Assembly (NCBI GenBank): GCA_946629405.1 | Contig: CAMOXW010000058.1 | Location: 1-15,521 of the forward strand | DNA from: an uncultured Ruminococcus sp. | Lineage (GTDB): Bacteria > Bacillota_A > Clostridia > Oscillospirales > Ruminococcaceae | Reading direction: 5' to 3' | DNA length: 15,521 bases | Shown here: piece by piece, positions 1-6,701 of the stretch | Layout of the letters: the number at the start of each line of letters is the position of its first letter | How positions within the stretch are numbered: position 1 is the first letter of the stretch | Notes under the pieces: model-generated | Told to the model about the DNA's origin: nothing | The model's database searches: none | Seen by the model: the letters and a program-made list of their open reading frames with translations, nothing else | Translations under genes and position numbers: made by a program

Positions 1-359
1 GCGGCCTCCGCGGGGTGGCCGGTGTCCTGCTGCTGAGGCGGCTCACGGTAGCCGTTATATTGCTGCTGAGGCTGCTGCTGGTAGCCGCTGTACCGCTGCT
101 GAGGCTGCTCACGGTAGCCGCTATACTGCTGCTGAGGCTGCTCACGGTAGCCGTTGTACTGCTGCTGAGGCTGCTCACGGTAGCCGTTATATTGCTGCTG
201 AGGCTGCTCACGGTAGCCGTTATACTGCTGCCGAGGCTGCTCACGGTAGTTGTTGTATTGCTGCGGCTGGCGCTCATTTTCAGGGAGCTCGAAGCAGATG
301 GTGTCCTGATCGTCGGTGTTGTTTATCCTGTGGTTGTTCCCGTGTTCTCTGTCTGGCAT
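1..359 (-). CDS. Gln/Tyr-rich repeat protein, N-terminal part (runs off the left edge)
   Basis: The reading frame is open from an ATG at 359-357 to the window edge, giving 119 codons with no stop. An AGGAG ribosome binding site at 366-370 lies 6 nt before the ATG. The first 30 residues are hydrophilic (MPDREHGNN..., then DDQDTICFELPENER). Residues 31-117 are an 11-residue tandem repeat with consensus QPQQQYNGYRE, rich in Gln, Tyr, Pro, Asn and Gly. No signal peptide or membrane segment is visible in this part. The gene lies 61 bases after the P-type ATPase-like gene on the same strand, so it is probably co-transcribed. I do not recognise the family. The low-complexity N-terminus is probably disordered, and any folded or membrane domain would lie beyond the window. 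Function unknown; that it is a real gene is well supported by the start signal and in-frame repeat. Confidence 0.75.
   Translation of the reverse strand, partial: MPDREHGNNHRINNTDDQDTICFELPENERQPQQYNNYREQPRQQYNGYREQPQQQYNGYREQPQQQYNGYREQPQQQYSGYREQPQQRYSGYQQQPQQQYNGYREPPQQQDTGHPAEA
9..269 (-). repeat. 33-bp in-frame tandem repeat encoding QPQQQYNGYRE units
   Basis: About eight units of 33 bp (the first is 30 bp, the last degenerate) follow each other without spacers. Each encodes an 11-residue unit. Variation is mostly synonymous (TAT/TAC, CAA/CAG) or conservative (N to S, Q to R), so the protein repeat is kept by selection or by recent duplication. Unit variants in order are QPQQYNNYRE, QPRQQYNGYRE, QPQQQYNGYRE (twice), QPQQQYSGYRE, QPQQRYSGYQQ, QPQQQYNGYRE and PPQQQDTGHPA. 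Confidence 0.9.
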
Positions 360-387
360 AATATGCTCCTTTCTTTCTGCAATGGGA

Positions 388-417
388 AGACCTGTACCCG
401 CGGACGGATACAGGTCT
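388..417 (-). other. Intercistronic stem-loop after the P-type ATPase-like gene
   Basis: Nine perfect base pairs (AGACCTGTA with TACAGGTCT) enclose a 12-nt loop. The hairpin begins 3 nt after the TGA stop of the upstream gene. It is not followed by a T-run on either strand, so it is not a canonical intrinsic terminator. It may be an mRNA stability or processing element between two co-transcribed genes. Confidence 0.5.
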
Positions 418-420
418 GTT

Positions 421-2964
421 TCAGATCTTTTTCAGCCTTACCGCGATATCTGTAGCGATAATGCAGGCTAAATTGTAAATGACGAGTGCAGATGCTGACA
501 TATAGACATAGCTTCTCACGAATGCCTTCGAGATTATCAGCGCCATACACAGACCGAGCCCGAGGAATATTGAAACTGTCTGGAGTATCAGTCCAATTAT
601 TGCAGAGGCGTGGATGACCTTCGTGCTTATGAGAAGCTGCGCGAGGGAGGTGAACTTGCCGGTCGTAGCCATTGAAGCGCTGAGCCGGACTGCCTTGCCT
701 GTCTCTGCATCGAAGTCCTCGTGGAGGCGCTTGGGGAGTATTCTTATCATATCCTCCGGAACGCCGAAAAGATCGTGGAGCTTTCTCACAGTGATGCACG
801 GGTCGATGCTTTTTATCACCATGCAGATCTTGTTTCTGCACAGCTTCTTCGCCCATTTTTTGACATTTTTGTCGCCGTAGAGCTCCACCACGAACATTGC
901 GGCGAGATTTCCTGAGATCGAGAGATAAAGGGCTTCCTGTCTGCCGCTTATGTATTCAGCCTCCTTCGCCTTTGTGGGGACGCCCTCGATGTTGTGGCTT
1001 GCCATCAGCTCGCGGTTGCCGAAAAGGATGCGTTTGTTGTTTATCCAGCCGCACATACCCATAGACTCCTCGAAGGAGTAGTTGTCTATGTGGTAGAGCA
1101 TTTCCTCGCTTCCGCCGGTGACGTCGCTGAACAGCTGTTTCATAATGCTGCCGCCGTGGTAGGTGAGGCTTGCCGCTTCGAGCAGAGCCTCGTCTATCTT
1201 GGTATTCGAGAAAACCTTGATGCTTTCGAGGTGAACGGTGCCTGCGGGGAACAGGTCACCCGCGTCAACGAGGACGGAATTGGCATCGTAGAAGTCGTCA
1301 ACGCTCTGATAGCCGAGGATTATCCCCCTGTTGTCATATGCCTTTGAAGCGTTTTTTTCGAGCGGACGGTTGACCACCAGAGGCATTGCAGTGCAGGCGG
1401 AGGCGCAAATCATCATGCTGAATATCGACATTCCGAACGAGAAGGTGCCTATTGCCGAGTATGAATCCCTGCGGCAGAAGGCTATGAAGATAGCTATCGC
1501 AGCCGAGAACAGCATACACATCGGTGCAGCCTTGCGGCAGTAGGTATCGGTCATATCTGACGAATAGGTGTATCTCAGGAAGTCTGTCAGGAACTCCGTG
1601 CGGCGGGTCGAGGCGAGTATCGGGAAGTCTCCGAGAGTGCCTCTTGTGAGGCGTTCAGCCCTGTCCTCATCGGTGACGAAGACGACTCCGCTGCGGTCAA
1701 CATTTTTTGATACGAAGCGGAAATTCCTTGCAGCCCTGCGGATTATCAGCAGCTTGCCGTAAGCGTTTATCAGCATGGCAAGTATTCCGACCGGCATATA
1801 GACATGGACGATATCGTCGCTCACAAGGTCAGTTGTGTAGAATGCCGCGGCTGCCGATACAATGCAGCTCAGTGCAGTTATCGCGGTCATGGAGTCGCTG
1901 TCCGGGCGGAAGGAAAGGAGGTTTTTCATTCCCTTAGAAATCACCGCGACGGATGAGATCATTGATATCACGCCGAGGACAAGCTGTGCGCCGATGAAGA
2001 ATCGGATGTGCTCAGACTTCTGGAAAAGGTCGATCATCGGTATGCCGAACTGATTCCCGAGCGTGAGATAGAGGCTCAGGAAGGAGGTCATAAGGAGTAT
2101 GAACACGCGCGAGGAGATAGTGCTTTTCAGCTCAAAGATATCTCTCCCGACGTCCTCGACATCGCCGTAGTAGTTGAAGTCAACGATGCGCTTGGTGCGT
2201 TTCTTTTTTGACTTTACGGAGAGGTATTCCTCCTGCTCCTGAGTGATATGCACATCGAGGGAGCTTGCGTCAACGTCGCCGCGCTGACTGAGGTCGAGGC
2301 TTGTGATCTCGGCTCTTGGTGCGGGAATTACCGGCTTTGCAGCTTCAACGGCAGCAGGAGAGGGGACTATATCCGTGATATGCTTTCTTCCCTCAGGGCT
2401 TTCGTTCTCAGCGATAAGAGCGGCGCGGGTCTTTTTTTTCTTGCGGAAGGACGGGGGAGTATACATATACTCTCCGTCGGGAGTTTCCTTATCGTATGTG
2501 AAGCCGGACTGTCTGCGGCGGTCGGGCTTACGGTGACGTTTTTTGCGTTCTATAGCCTCTTTGGCGCGGGTGGAATGGTTCATCCGGCGGATCTTCGGGG
2601 CTTCGTCCGCAGACATACCGGGAGGTGCGGACGGTTGGGCATATTGACCCTCGGGCTTGCGGACGGTGGTAGTTCTTATCTCGCCGGCGGCCTCCTTGCC
2701 GACCACAGAAATTTTCTGGCGGGAGAGGTCTGCGGGCTTGTACTCATCTGCTGGCTCAGCCTGACGGTGAGCGTTGTCGAAAAGTGACGATTTTTCATGT
2801 GAAAGGGTGACCCGGCTTTTTTCAGGCGGAGCAAGCTCAGGTGCTTCGACCGTGGAGTTGAGTATCTTCTGCGCGTCGACTCTGCCGACGCTTGTTTTTG
2901 GAGCCCCGCTTTCGGGTGAATACTCCTTGAGGATATCCTCAAGCGACATTTTCTGATCCGGCAT
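421..2964 (-). CDS. P1B-type ATPase-like membrane protein, probable pseudoenzyme
   Basis: This 847-residue protein starts at an ATG 2 nt after a GGAGGAG ribosome binding site, 9 nt after the rlmB stop. Residues 1-280 are charged, low-complexity and probably cytosolic, with basic patches such as KKRHRKPDRRR near 141-151. Eight likely membrane helices follow, at about 285-305, 323-343, 358-376, 386-407, 479-497, 503-527, 785-811 and 816-836. This is the P1B heavy-metal ATPase layout. The stretch from helix 6 (SACTAMPLV) through DNRGIILGYQSVDD to VLVDAGDLFPAG (D567) lines up with CPC...NGILIKGG...VVFDKTGTLTxG. GWINNKRILFGNRELM (639-654) resembles the nucleotide-binding domain. The CPC, DKTGT and GDGxND motifs are lost. 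The actuator region between helices 4 and 5 is short (about 70 residues) and lacks TGES. Transport by ATP hydrolysis therefore seems unlikely, and a scaffold or sensor role is a guess. Family likeness is moderately sure; the biological role is unknown. Confidence 0.65.
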   Translation of the reverse strand: MPDQKMSLEDILKEYSPESGAPKTSVGRVDAQKILNSTVEAPELAPPEKSRVTLSHEKSSLFDNAHRQAEPADEYKPADLSRQKISVVGKEAAGEIRTTTVRKPEGQYAQPSAPPGMSADEAPKIRRMNHSTRAKEAIERKKRHRKPDRRRQSGFTYDKETPDGEYMYTPPSFRKKKKTRAALIAENESPEGRKHITDIVPSPAAVEAAKPVIPAPRAEITSLDLSQRGDVDASSLDVHITQEQEEYLSVKSKKKRTKRIVDFNYYGDVEDVGRDIFELKSTISSRVFILLMTSFLSLYLTLGNQFGIPMIDLFQKSEHIRFFIGAQLVLGVISMISSVAVISKGMKNLLSFRPDSDSMTAITALSCIVSAAAAFYTTDLVSDDIVHVYMPVGILAMLINAYGKLLIIRRAARNFRFVSKNVDRSGVVFVTDEDRAERLTRGTLGDFPILASTRRTEFLTDFLRYTYSSDMTDTYCRKAAPMCMLFSAAIAIFIAFCRRDSYSAIGTFSFGMSIFSMMICASACTAMPLVVNRPLEKNASKAYDNRGIILGYQSVDDFYDANSVLVDAGDLFPAGTVHLESIKVFSNTKIDEALLEAASLTYHGGSIMKQLFSDVTGGSEEMLYHIDNYSFEESMGMCGWINNKRILFGNRELMASHNIEGVPTKAKEAEYISGRQEALYLSISGNLAAMFVVELYGDKNVKKWAKKLCRNKICMVIKSIDPCITVRKLHDLFGVPEDMIRILPKRLHEDFDAETGKAVRLSASMATTGKFTSLAQLLISTKVIHASAIIGLILQTVSIFLGLGLCMALIISKAFVRSYVYMSASALVIYNLACIIATDIAVRLKKI

Positions 2965-2973
2965 AGCTCCTCC

Positions 2974-3732
2974 TTACTTTGCAGAGCGCTGCCGGAGCAC
3001 TTCATACATGAAGATGCCGGCGGCTACGGAGGCGTTGAGTGAATTTATTCTGCCGTGCATGGGGAGCTTTATCATGAAGTCGCATTTTTTCTGTATGAGG
3101 CTGCTCATGCCGAAGCCCTCAGAGCCGATAACGAGAGCGCAGCTTCCGGTGAAGTCAGTCGAGGTGTAGTCGTTTCCGGAGGCGTCGGTGCCGTATATCC
3201 ACACGCCGTTTTCCTTGAGCTTGTCGATGCAGGCTGCGAGGTTGGAAACTCTTGCGACCGGCACATAGCTTGCCGCGCCAGCGGAGGTCTTGAAGACCGT
3301 AGCATTGAGGGAAGCGCTTCTGCGCTTCGGGATAATCACGCCGTCGGCGCCGGAGGTCTCGGCGGTACGGATAATTGCACCGAGGTTATGGGGATCCTCT
3401 ATCTCGTCGCATATGATAATGAACGGTGGAGTTCCTTTTTTTCTGGAAATATCGAGGATATCGTCAACCGTGACATATTCTCCGCACGCGCCTTCAGCGA
3501 CAACTCCCTGGTGGGAAGCGCCGTCGGAAAGGCGGGAGAGCTTTTTGTCGTCGGCGTCCTTGACAACGACGCCCTTTTCCCTGGCGAGCCTGCGGATGAC
3601 GCCGAGGCTTCCGCTGCTGCCGTCAATATATATCGTATCGAGGCGGGCGCCTGATTTAAGCGCCTCCATGACGGGATTTCTGCCGCAGATGATCTCTGCG
3701 GGCTGTTCCCGGAATTTATTATCCTTATCCAT
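2974..3732 (-). CDS. rlmB: RlmB/TrmH-family (SPOUT) RNA 2'-O-methyltransferase
   Basis: The enzyme would transfer methyl from S-adenosylmethionine to a ribose 2'-OH, with 23S rRNA as the usual substrate of this family. From the chosen start it is 252 residues, close to the family norm. An N-terminal L30e-like substrate-binding domain begins IICGRNPVMEAL, followed by a linker and the SPOUT domain. All three SPOUT motifs are present: DEIEDPHNLGAIIRTAE (motif 1), ALVIGSEGFGMS (motif 2) and INSLNASVAAGIFMYE (motif 3), which forms the trefoil knot and SAM pocket. The frame is open back to an ATG at 3837, which overlaps the metallophosphoesterase stop by 8 bp and would give 287 residues. I prefer the ATG at 3732 because a near-perfect promoter lies inside the extra 105 bases and the extension does not resemble the family. 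Both forms could be made. The substrate nucleotide is inferred from the family only; a TrmH-type tRNA substrate is the main alternative. Confidence 0.85.
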   Translation of the reverse strand: MDKDNKFREQPAEIICGRNPVMEALKSGARLDTIYIDGSSGSLGVIRRLAREKGVVVKDADDKKLSRLSDGASHQGVVAEGACGEYVTVDDILDISRKKGTPPFIIICDEIEDPHNLGAIIRTAETSGADGVIIPKRRSASLNATVFKTSAGAASYVPVARVSNLAACIDKLKENGVWIYGTDASGNDYTSTDFTGSCALVIGSEGFGMSSLIQKKCDFMIKLPMHGRINSLNASVAAGIFMYEVLRQRSAK

Positions 3733-3767
3733 ATCATTTTCAGAGGTGAAAAGCCTCTGCTCCTTTT
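3733..3767 (-). promoter_or_regulatory. Distant Shine-Dalgarno with bridging hairpin before rlmB
   Basis: The sequence AAAAGGAG (3760-3767) is a strong ribosome binding site but lies 27 nt from the rlmB ATG, too far to act directly. Between them, CAGAGG (3754-3759) pairs perfectly with CCTCTG (3741-3746) around a 7-nt loop. Folding this 19-nt hairpin out would leave 8 nt between GGAG and ATG, a near-ideal spacing. The base pairing is seen directly; its use in translation is inferred. Confidence 0.45.
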
Positions 3768-3772
3768 GTTCT

Positions 3773-3801
3773 ATTATATCATTCTCTTTGCCGGATTTCA
3801 A
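3773..3801 (-). promoter_or_regulatory. Sigma-A promoter for rlmB
   Basis: TTGAAA (3796-3801) is followed by a 17-nt spacer and a perfect TATAAT (3773-3778). The TGA just upstream of TATAAT also fits an extended -10 (TGnTATAAT). Transcription would start near 3766-3767, giving a leader of about 35 nt. The promoter lies inside the open frame upstream of the short rlmB start and is the main reason for preferring that start. Confidence 0.75.
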
Positions 3802-3829
3802 GCCCTTTCGGGCTGGAAAGAACCGGATA

Positions 3830-4663
3830 TCACTCATCCCTGCCTACAATATCAATGACTGAAAGCTCAGGACGGTTGAAAATTCTTGGTATGAAGATCA
3901 TTCTGAGGGGCTTTGCGAGCCCGCGGCTTATGATCTGGACGGAATCGCCGTACTCATACATACCGCAGGTACGTTCCGGGAACAGACCCTGACCGGGAGC
4001 ATAAAGCCCCTGATCGAGCAGCTTTGGTATACGCCACTGTCCTCCGTGGGCATGGCCTGAGAGCACGAGGTCGAAGCGGGTGCTGCCGGTGCCGAGGTAA
4101 TCGTCCATATATTCAGGCTTGTGGGCGATGAGGATATTGTAGTGATCGCCGTCGAGGTCATTGAGGCAGTCTGCGAGCTGGTGCTTGTAGGTGGGATCGA
4201 CCGCACCGTACAGTCTTATGCTGCTGCCGTTTATGCTGAGCTCAGCGCGCTCTCCCATGAGCATCTGAACGCCTGTTTCACGGACGTTCTCGAAGAAATC
4301 CCCGATATCGTCGTGCATGAATTCGTGGTTTCCCGGGGTGTAATAGCACGGGTACATTGCCGCAGCCTTACGCATTGCGGTGAGGGCATTTTTTGTGTAG
4401 AACCAGCCGTCAATGACGTCGCCGCCGAATATCACGATATCAGGCGCTATACGGTCAAGCTCGTCCATTAGTGCGGACTGATCCCTTCCGCCGTAGATAC
4501 AGTTATGGAGGTCGGAGATAAAGGCTATCCTGACGCGTCCGCTGATCTTGTCGGAGCGCACGGTATAATGCACCGTTTCCATTTCATATCCGGCGATAAA
4601 GAGAGTGAGGGTGACCATAAGTGTGAGGCAGAATGCGATGAACCTGTGCCTTCGCTTATCCAT
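3830..4663 (-). CDS. Membrane-anchored calcineurin-like metallophosphoesterase (YkuE/YaeI type)
   Basis: This 277-residue protein has one N-terminal membrane segment (about 8-25), preceded by a basic MDKRRHR, so the catalytic domain probably faces outside the cell. The dimetal site is complete: SDLHN (D51, H53), GGD (80-82), GNHE (111-114), AHKPEY (H181) and SGHAHGGQW (202-210). Such enzymes hydrolyse phosphomonoesters or diesters, and YkuE/YaeI relatives act on undecaprenyl- or lipid-linked or other phosphoesters; the substrate here cannot be read from sequence. The start lies 2 nt after the ACP stop with no clear ribosome binding site, which suggests translational coupling to the ACP gene and hence membership of the acylation operon. 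A role in trimming a phosphoester in the same surface polymer is only a hypothesis. Confidence 0.85.
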   Translation of the reverse strand: MDKRRHRFIAFCLTLMVTLTLFIAGYEMETVHYTVRSDKISGRVRIAFISDLHNCIYGGRDQSALMDELDRIAPDIVIFGGDVIDGWFYTKNALTAMRKAAAMYPCYYTPGNHEFMHDDIGDFFENVRETGVQMLMGERAELSINGSSIRLYGAVDPTYKHQLADCLNDLDGDHYNILIAHKPEYMDDYLGTGSTRFDLVLSGHAHGGQWRIPKLLDQGLYAPGQGLFPERTCGMYEYGDSVQIISRGLAKPLRMIFIPRIFNRPELSVIDIVGRDE

Positions 4664-4664
4664 A

Positions 4665-4907
4665 TCAGCAGCCGCGTTCGCAGATTATTCTTATCATCTC
4701 GCCGACGTTCTTCATGCCGGAAACCTCACGCATTTTGAATTTCATGCTGAATTCGTCCTCAACAGCGGCTATTAGGTTGATATGCTCGATGCTGTCCCAG
4801 TCCTCGATGTCTGCGGATGTGGTATTATCGTCAACAGTGATGCTCTTGTCGCCGAAAACGTCCCTGAAGACGCCGCTTAGCCTGCTGATAACTTCTTCTT
4901 TATTCAT
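4665..4907 (-). CDS. Acyl carrier protein paired with FkbH
   Basis: The product is an 80-residue, acidic, all-helical carrier protein. The phosphopantetheine attachment site is Ser39 in DWDSIEHINLI, with Ile in place of the more common Leu after the serine. The ATG overlaps the FkbH stop as ATGA (4904-4907), so the two are translationally coupled and should be made in equal amounts. AAGGAG lies upstream inside the FkbH gene. Its position directly after a FkbH enzyme suggests that it carries the three-carbon unit loaded by FkbH, not fatty acid chains. It fills the place that DltC has in the D-alanylation operon. A 4'-phosphopantetheinyl transferase encoded elsewhere is needed. A general fatty-acid ACP is unlikely given the context. 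Confidence 0.9.
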   Translation of the reverse strand: MNKEEVISRLSGVFRDVFGDKSITVDDNTTSADIEDWDSIEHINLIAAVEDEFSMKFKMREVSGMKNVGEMIRIICERGC

Positions 4908-6691
4908 GACTGTAGCTCCTTTTTGATTACCTTGTTTTTGTTTTCATAGTTCTCAAGCTCAAGGCTCCAGACGGAGTCGCCGTTATCCTTTTTAGCGTCA
5001 AGGGTGAAGCCGAAGCTGCCGTAGAGCTGAGCGACCATAGCGTTCTTTGGGGTCCTGAAATAATAGCCTATGAGCCGTTTTACACCGCGTTCACGGCACT
5101 TTGCGGCAAGCTCGTCCAGCATGGCGAGCTCCATATCTCTTTTCAGCACGCGGCAGCTCATGAGCCAGAGCTCTATATGAGCGGTATCGCCCTCACATCT
5201 TGCAATGACGACGGAAACAATGCCGTTGTCGCCGAATTTATCAGTAAGTCTTCCGCATAGCCGGATGTGGTCGCAGCTTTCGCAGACGTCGGCTATCTCC
5301 TTTTCGCTGAAGCGTTTGGTAGTGAGGTTGAACTGGTTGCTCTTGTTGGTGAGCTGGGTTATTCTCTGCCGGTATACCGGCTCGAAGTCGGTGATCCTCG
5401 CACACATTTCAAGGCTCAGGAGGTAGTCGGTGTAGCTGCTGAACTGTTTCTGCTGAGCGGCACGCTTTGCGTTTGCGGCATACATCATGCTGCGCCGGAG
5501 GTCGTCGCCGGAGACGGAGGTGACCTCAAAAAAGCCACCGCGGCTGAGGGTGTACATAGCATCGCTGACCGTGGACAAACATATCGTCTGCACCTGCGGG
5601 AGTTGCGCCTCTGTCATAGCACATTCAGCGGGATTGTCATCGATGAATACGAAGCTTTCCGCAAGGAGTCCGAGCTCGTCGGCAGAAGCCTGGATATTGG
5701 TGTCTTTGCTGTCCCAGTTGGCTTTAATGGAAACGAAGTCGTCCGGATGAAGGAGGCAGCATGGGTGGCTGAGCCCAAGGAGGGCTTTCTCCTCGTCATT
5801 TTTGGAGCATACCGCGAGCAGTACACCGAAGTCCTTGAAGCCTCTGATGAATTTCTGGAATTCGCTGTGAGCCTGTCCTACGGCAGTTTCGGGGCCTATT
5901 TCGATGCCGTCAATTCCGTCGTCGCCGATGACGCCGCCCCAGAGGGTATTGTCGAGGTCGAGGTCGATGACCTTGTGGTTCCTGCCGTAGAGGGACTTGA
6001 TGATATTGGCGATGCTGAAAGCGAGGTCGGGGATAACGGCAGTGCTCATGGCGTACTTATAAAGGTACCATGCCTCCGCGTCGTGCCATTTTTCAAGTCC
6101 GAGGGCGGCTGAGAGATAGTTTATATCGTTGATATAGAATCCGGTGTGAGTGCGGGCATAGTCCGCGAGGCGGACGTTCATACGGCTGATGAAAGCAGCC
6201 TGTCCGGAGGGACTGTAGCAGTCGTAGCTTCCTGTTCTGCGGAAAAGCGGGAGTTCAAAGTTATTCTGTATCACCGGGCAGCCGAAGCGTTTTGAGATGC
6301 CCTCCCAGACCTGACAGAACAGCGAGAACTGCTCGTCGAGGAGAGCCTCGGCCTGCTGTACGGTAACAGAGGCACTGTCCGGAATGAGACTCAGATTGCG
6401 AGAGGTCGTGTGGATATAGACGATATCCGGCGAAAAGCTGCTTAGCTCCGGCGAGCCGAAAACGGCGTCCTCATAGAACCTGTTGTACTCTGAAACATAG
6501 AATTCCGGGTCGATGCCGCAGTTGAGGAGGAATAGTCTTAGCATTGAGACCACATGGTCGGCAGTTGAGCCGCCGAGCACCGCGATCTTCTTTTTTATGC
6601 GTGCAGAGCCGTCCGAGATCAGTTTTTTTTCGAGGTCGCGCCTGTTTCTGAGGATGGCCTTGCTGTCGAATGGGAAAACGAGTTCCTTCAT
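4904..6691 (-). CDS. FkbH-type HAD enzyme (glyceryl-ACP loading)
   Basis: FkbH-family proteins use 1,3-bisphosphoglycerate to load a glyceryl unit on an ACP, with loss of phosphate. This 595-residue copy has three parts. Residues 1-235 form an SGNH-like N-terminal region with GGST at 40-43. The HAD core has DLDLDNTLWGGVIGDDG (nucleophile D245, acid/base D247), AVCSKND (S296), a conserved lysine near K323 and FVFIDDNPAE (D351, D352). The C-terminal part carries the FkbH signature QLTNKSNQFNLTTKRF (446-461) and a GNAT-like domain with FGDNGIVSVV and a GFTL end. The start follows an AGGAGG site at 7 nt spacing, 10 nt after the DHHW gene. It overlaps the ACP gene by 4 bp, so enzyme and carrier are a natural pair. 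The exact acyl unit (glyceryl, phosphoglyceryl or lactyl) cannot be read from sequence. Confidence 0.9.
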   Translation of the reverse strand: MKELVFPFDSKAILRNRRDLEKKLISDGSARIKKKIAVLGGSTADHVVSMLRLFLLNCGIDPEFYVSEYNRFYEDAVFGSPELSSFSPDIVYIHTTSRNLSLIPDSASVTVQQAEALLDEQFSLFCQVWEGISKRFGCPVIQNNFELPLFRRTGSYDCYSPSGQAAFISRMNVRLADYARTHTGFYINDINYLSAALGLEKWHDAEAWYLYKYAMSTAVIPDLAFSIANIIKSLYGRNHKVIDLDLDNTLWGGVIGDDGIDGIEIGPETAVGQAHSEFQKFIRGFKDFGVLLAVCSKNDEEKALLGLSHPCCLLHPDDFVSIKANWDSKDTNIQASADELGLLAESFVFIDDNPAECAMTEAQLPQVQTICLSTVSDAMYTLSRGGFFEVTSVSGDDLRRSMMYAANAKRAAQQKQFSSYTDYLLSLEMCARITDFEPVYRQRITQLTNKSNQFNLTTKRFSEKEIADVCESCDHIRLCGRLTDKFGDNGIVSVVIARCEGDTAHIELWLMSCRVLKRDMELAMLDELAAKCRERGVKRLIGYYFRTPKNAMVAQLYGSFGFTLDAKKDNGDSVWSLELENYENKNKVIKKELQS

Positions 6692-6701
6692 GCGGTGCCT
6701 C

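Noticed and set aside
9..269. CRISPR array
   Set aside because: The 33-bp units are directly contiguous with no spacers and keep one reading frame with synonymous changes, so they are a coding minisatellite.
15..455. Open plus-strand frame rich in Leu/Val repeats
   Set aside because: It is the complement of the 33-bp repeat that encodes QPQQQYNGYRE on the minus strand. The minus frame has the start codon and ribosome binding site; the plus frame has neither.
323..856. 177-codon minus-strand frame spanning the end of the ATPase-like gene
   Set aside because: It overlaps the supported ATPase-like frame and the start of the Gln-rich gene in another phase and has a low-complexity, basic composition typical of shadow frames.
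3055..3654. 199-codon plus-strand open frame
   Set aside because: Antisense to rlmB, whose SPOUT motifs are clear; no start signal or known family.
3801..3814. AGCCC-GAAA-GGGCT hairpin as a terminator between the phosphoesterase and rlmB
   Set aside because: The stem is only 5 bp and there is no T-run after it on either strand. It abuts the rlmB -35 element, so termination is not supported.
5267..6112. 281-codon plus-strand open frame
   Set aside because: It lies wholly antisense to the well-supported FkbH gene, has no ribosome binding site or recognisable domain, and reflects the codon bias of the real frame.
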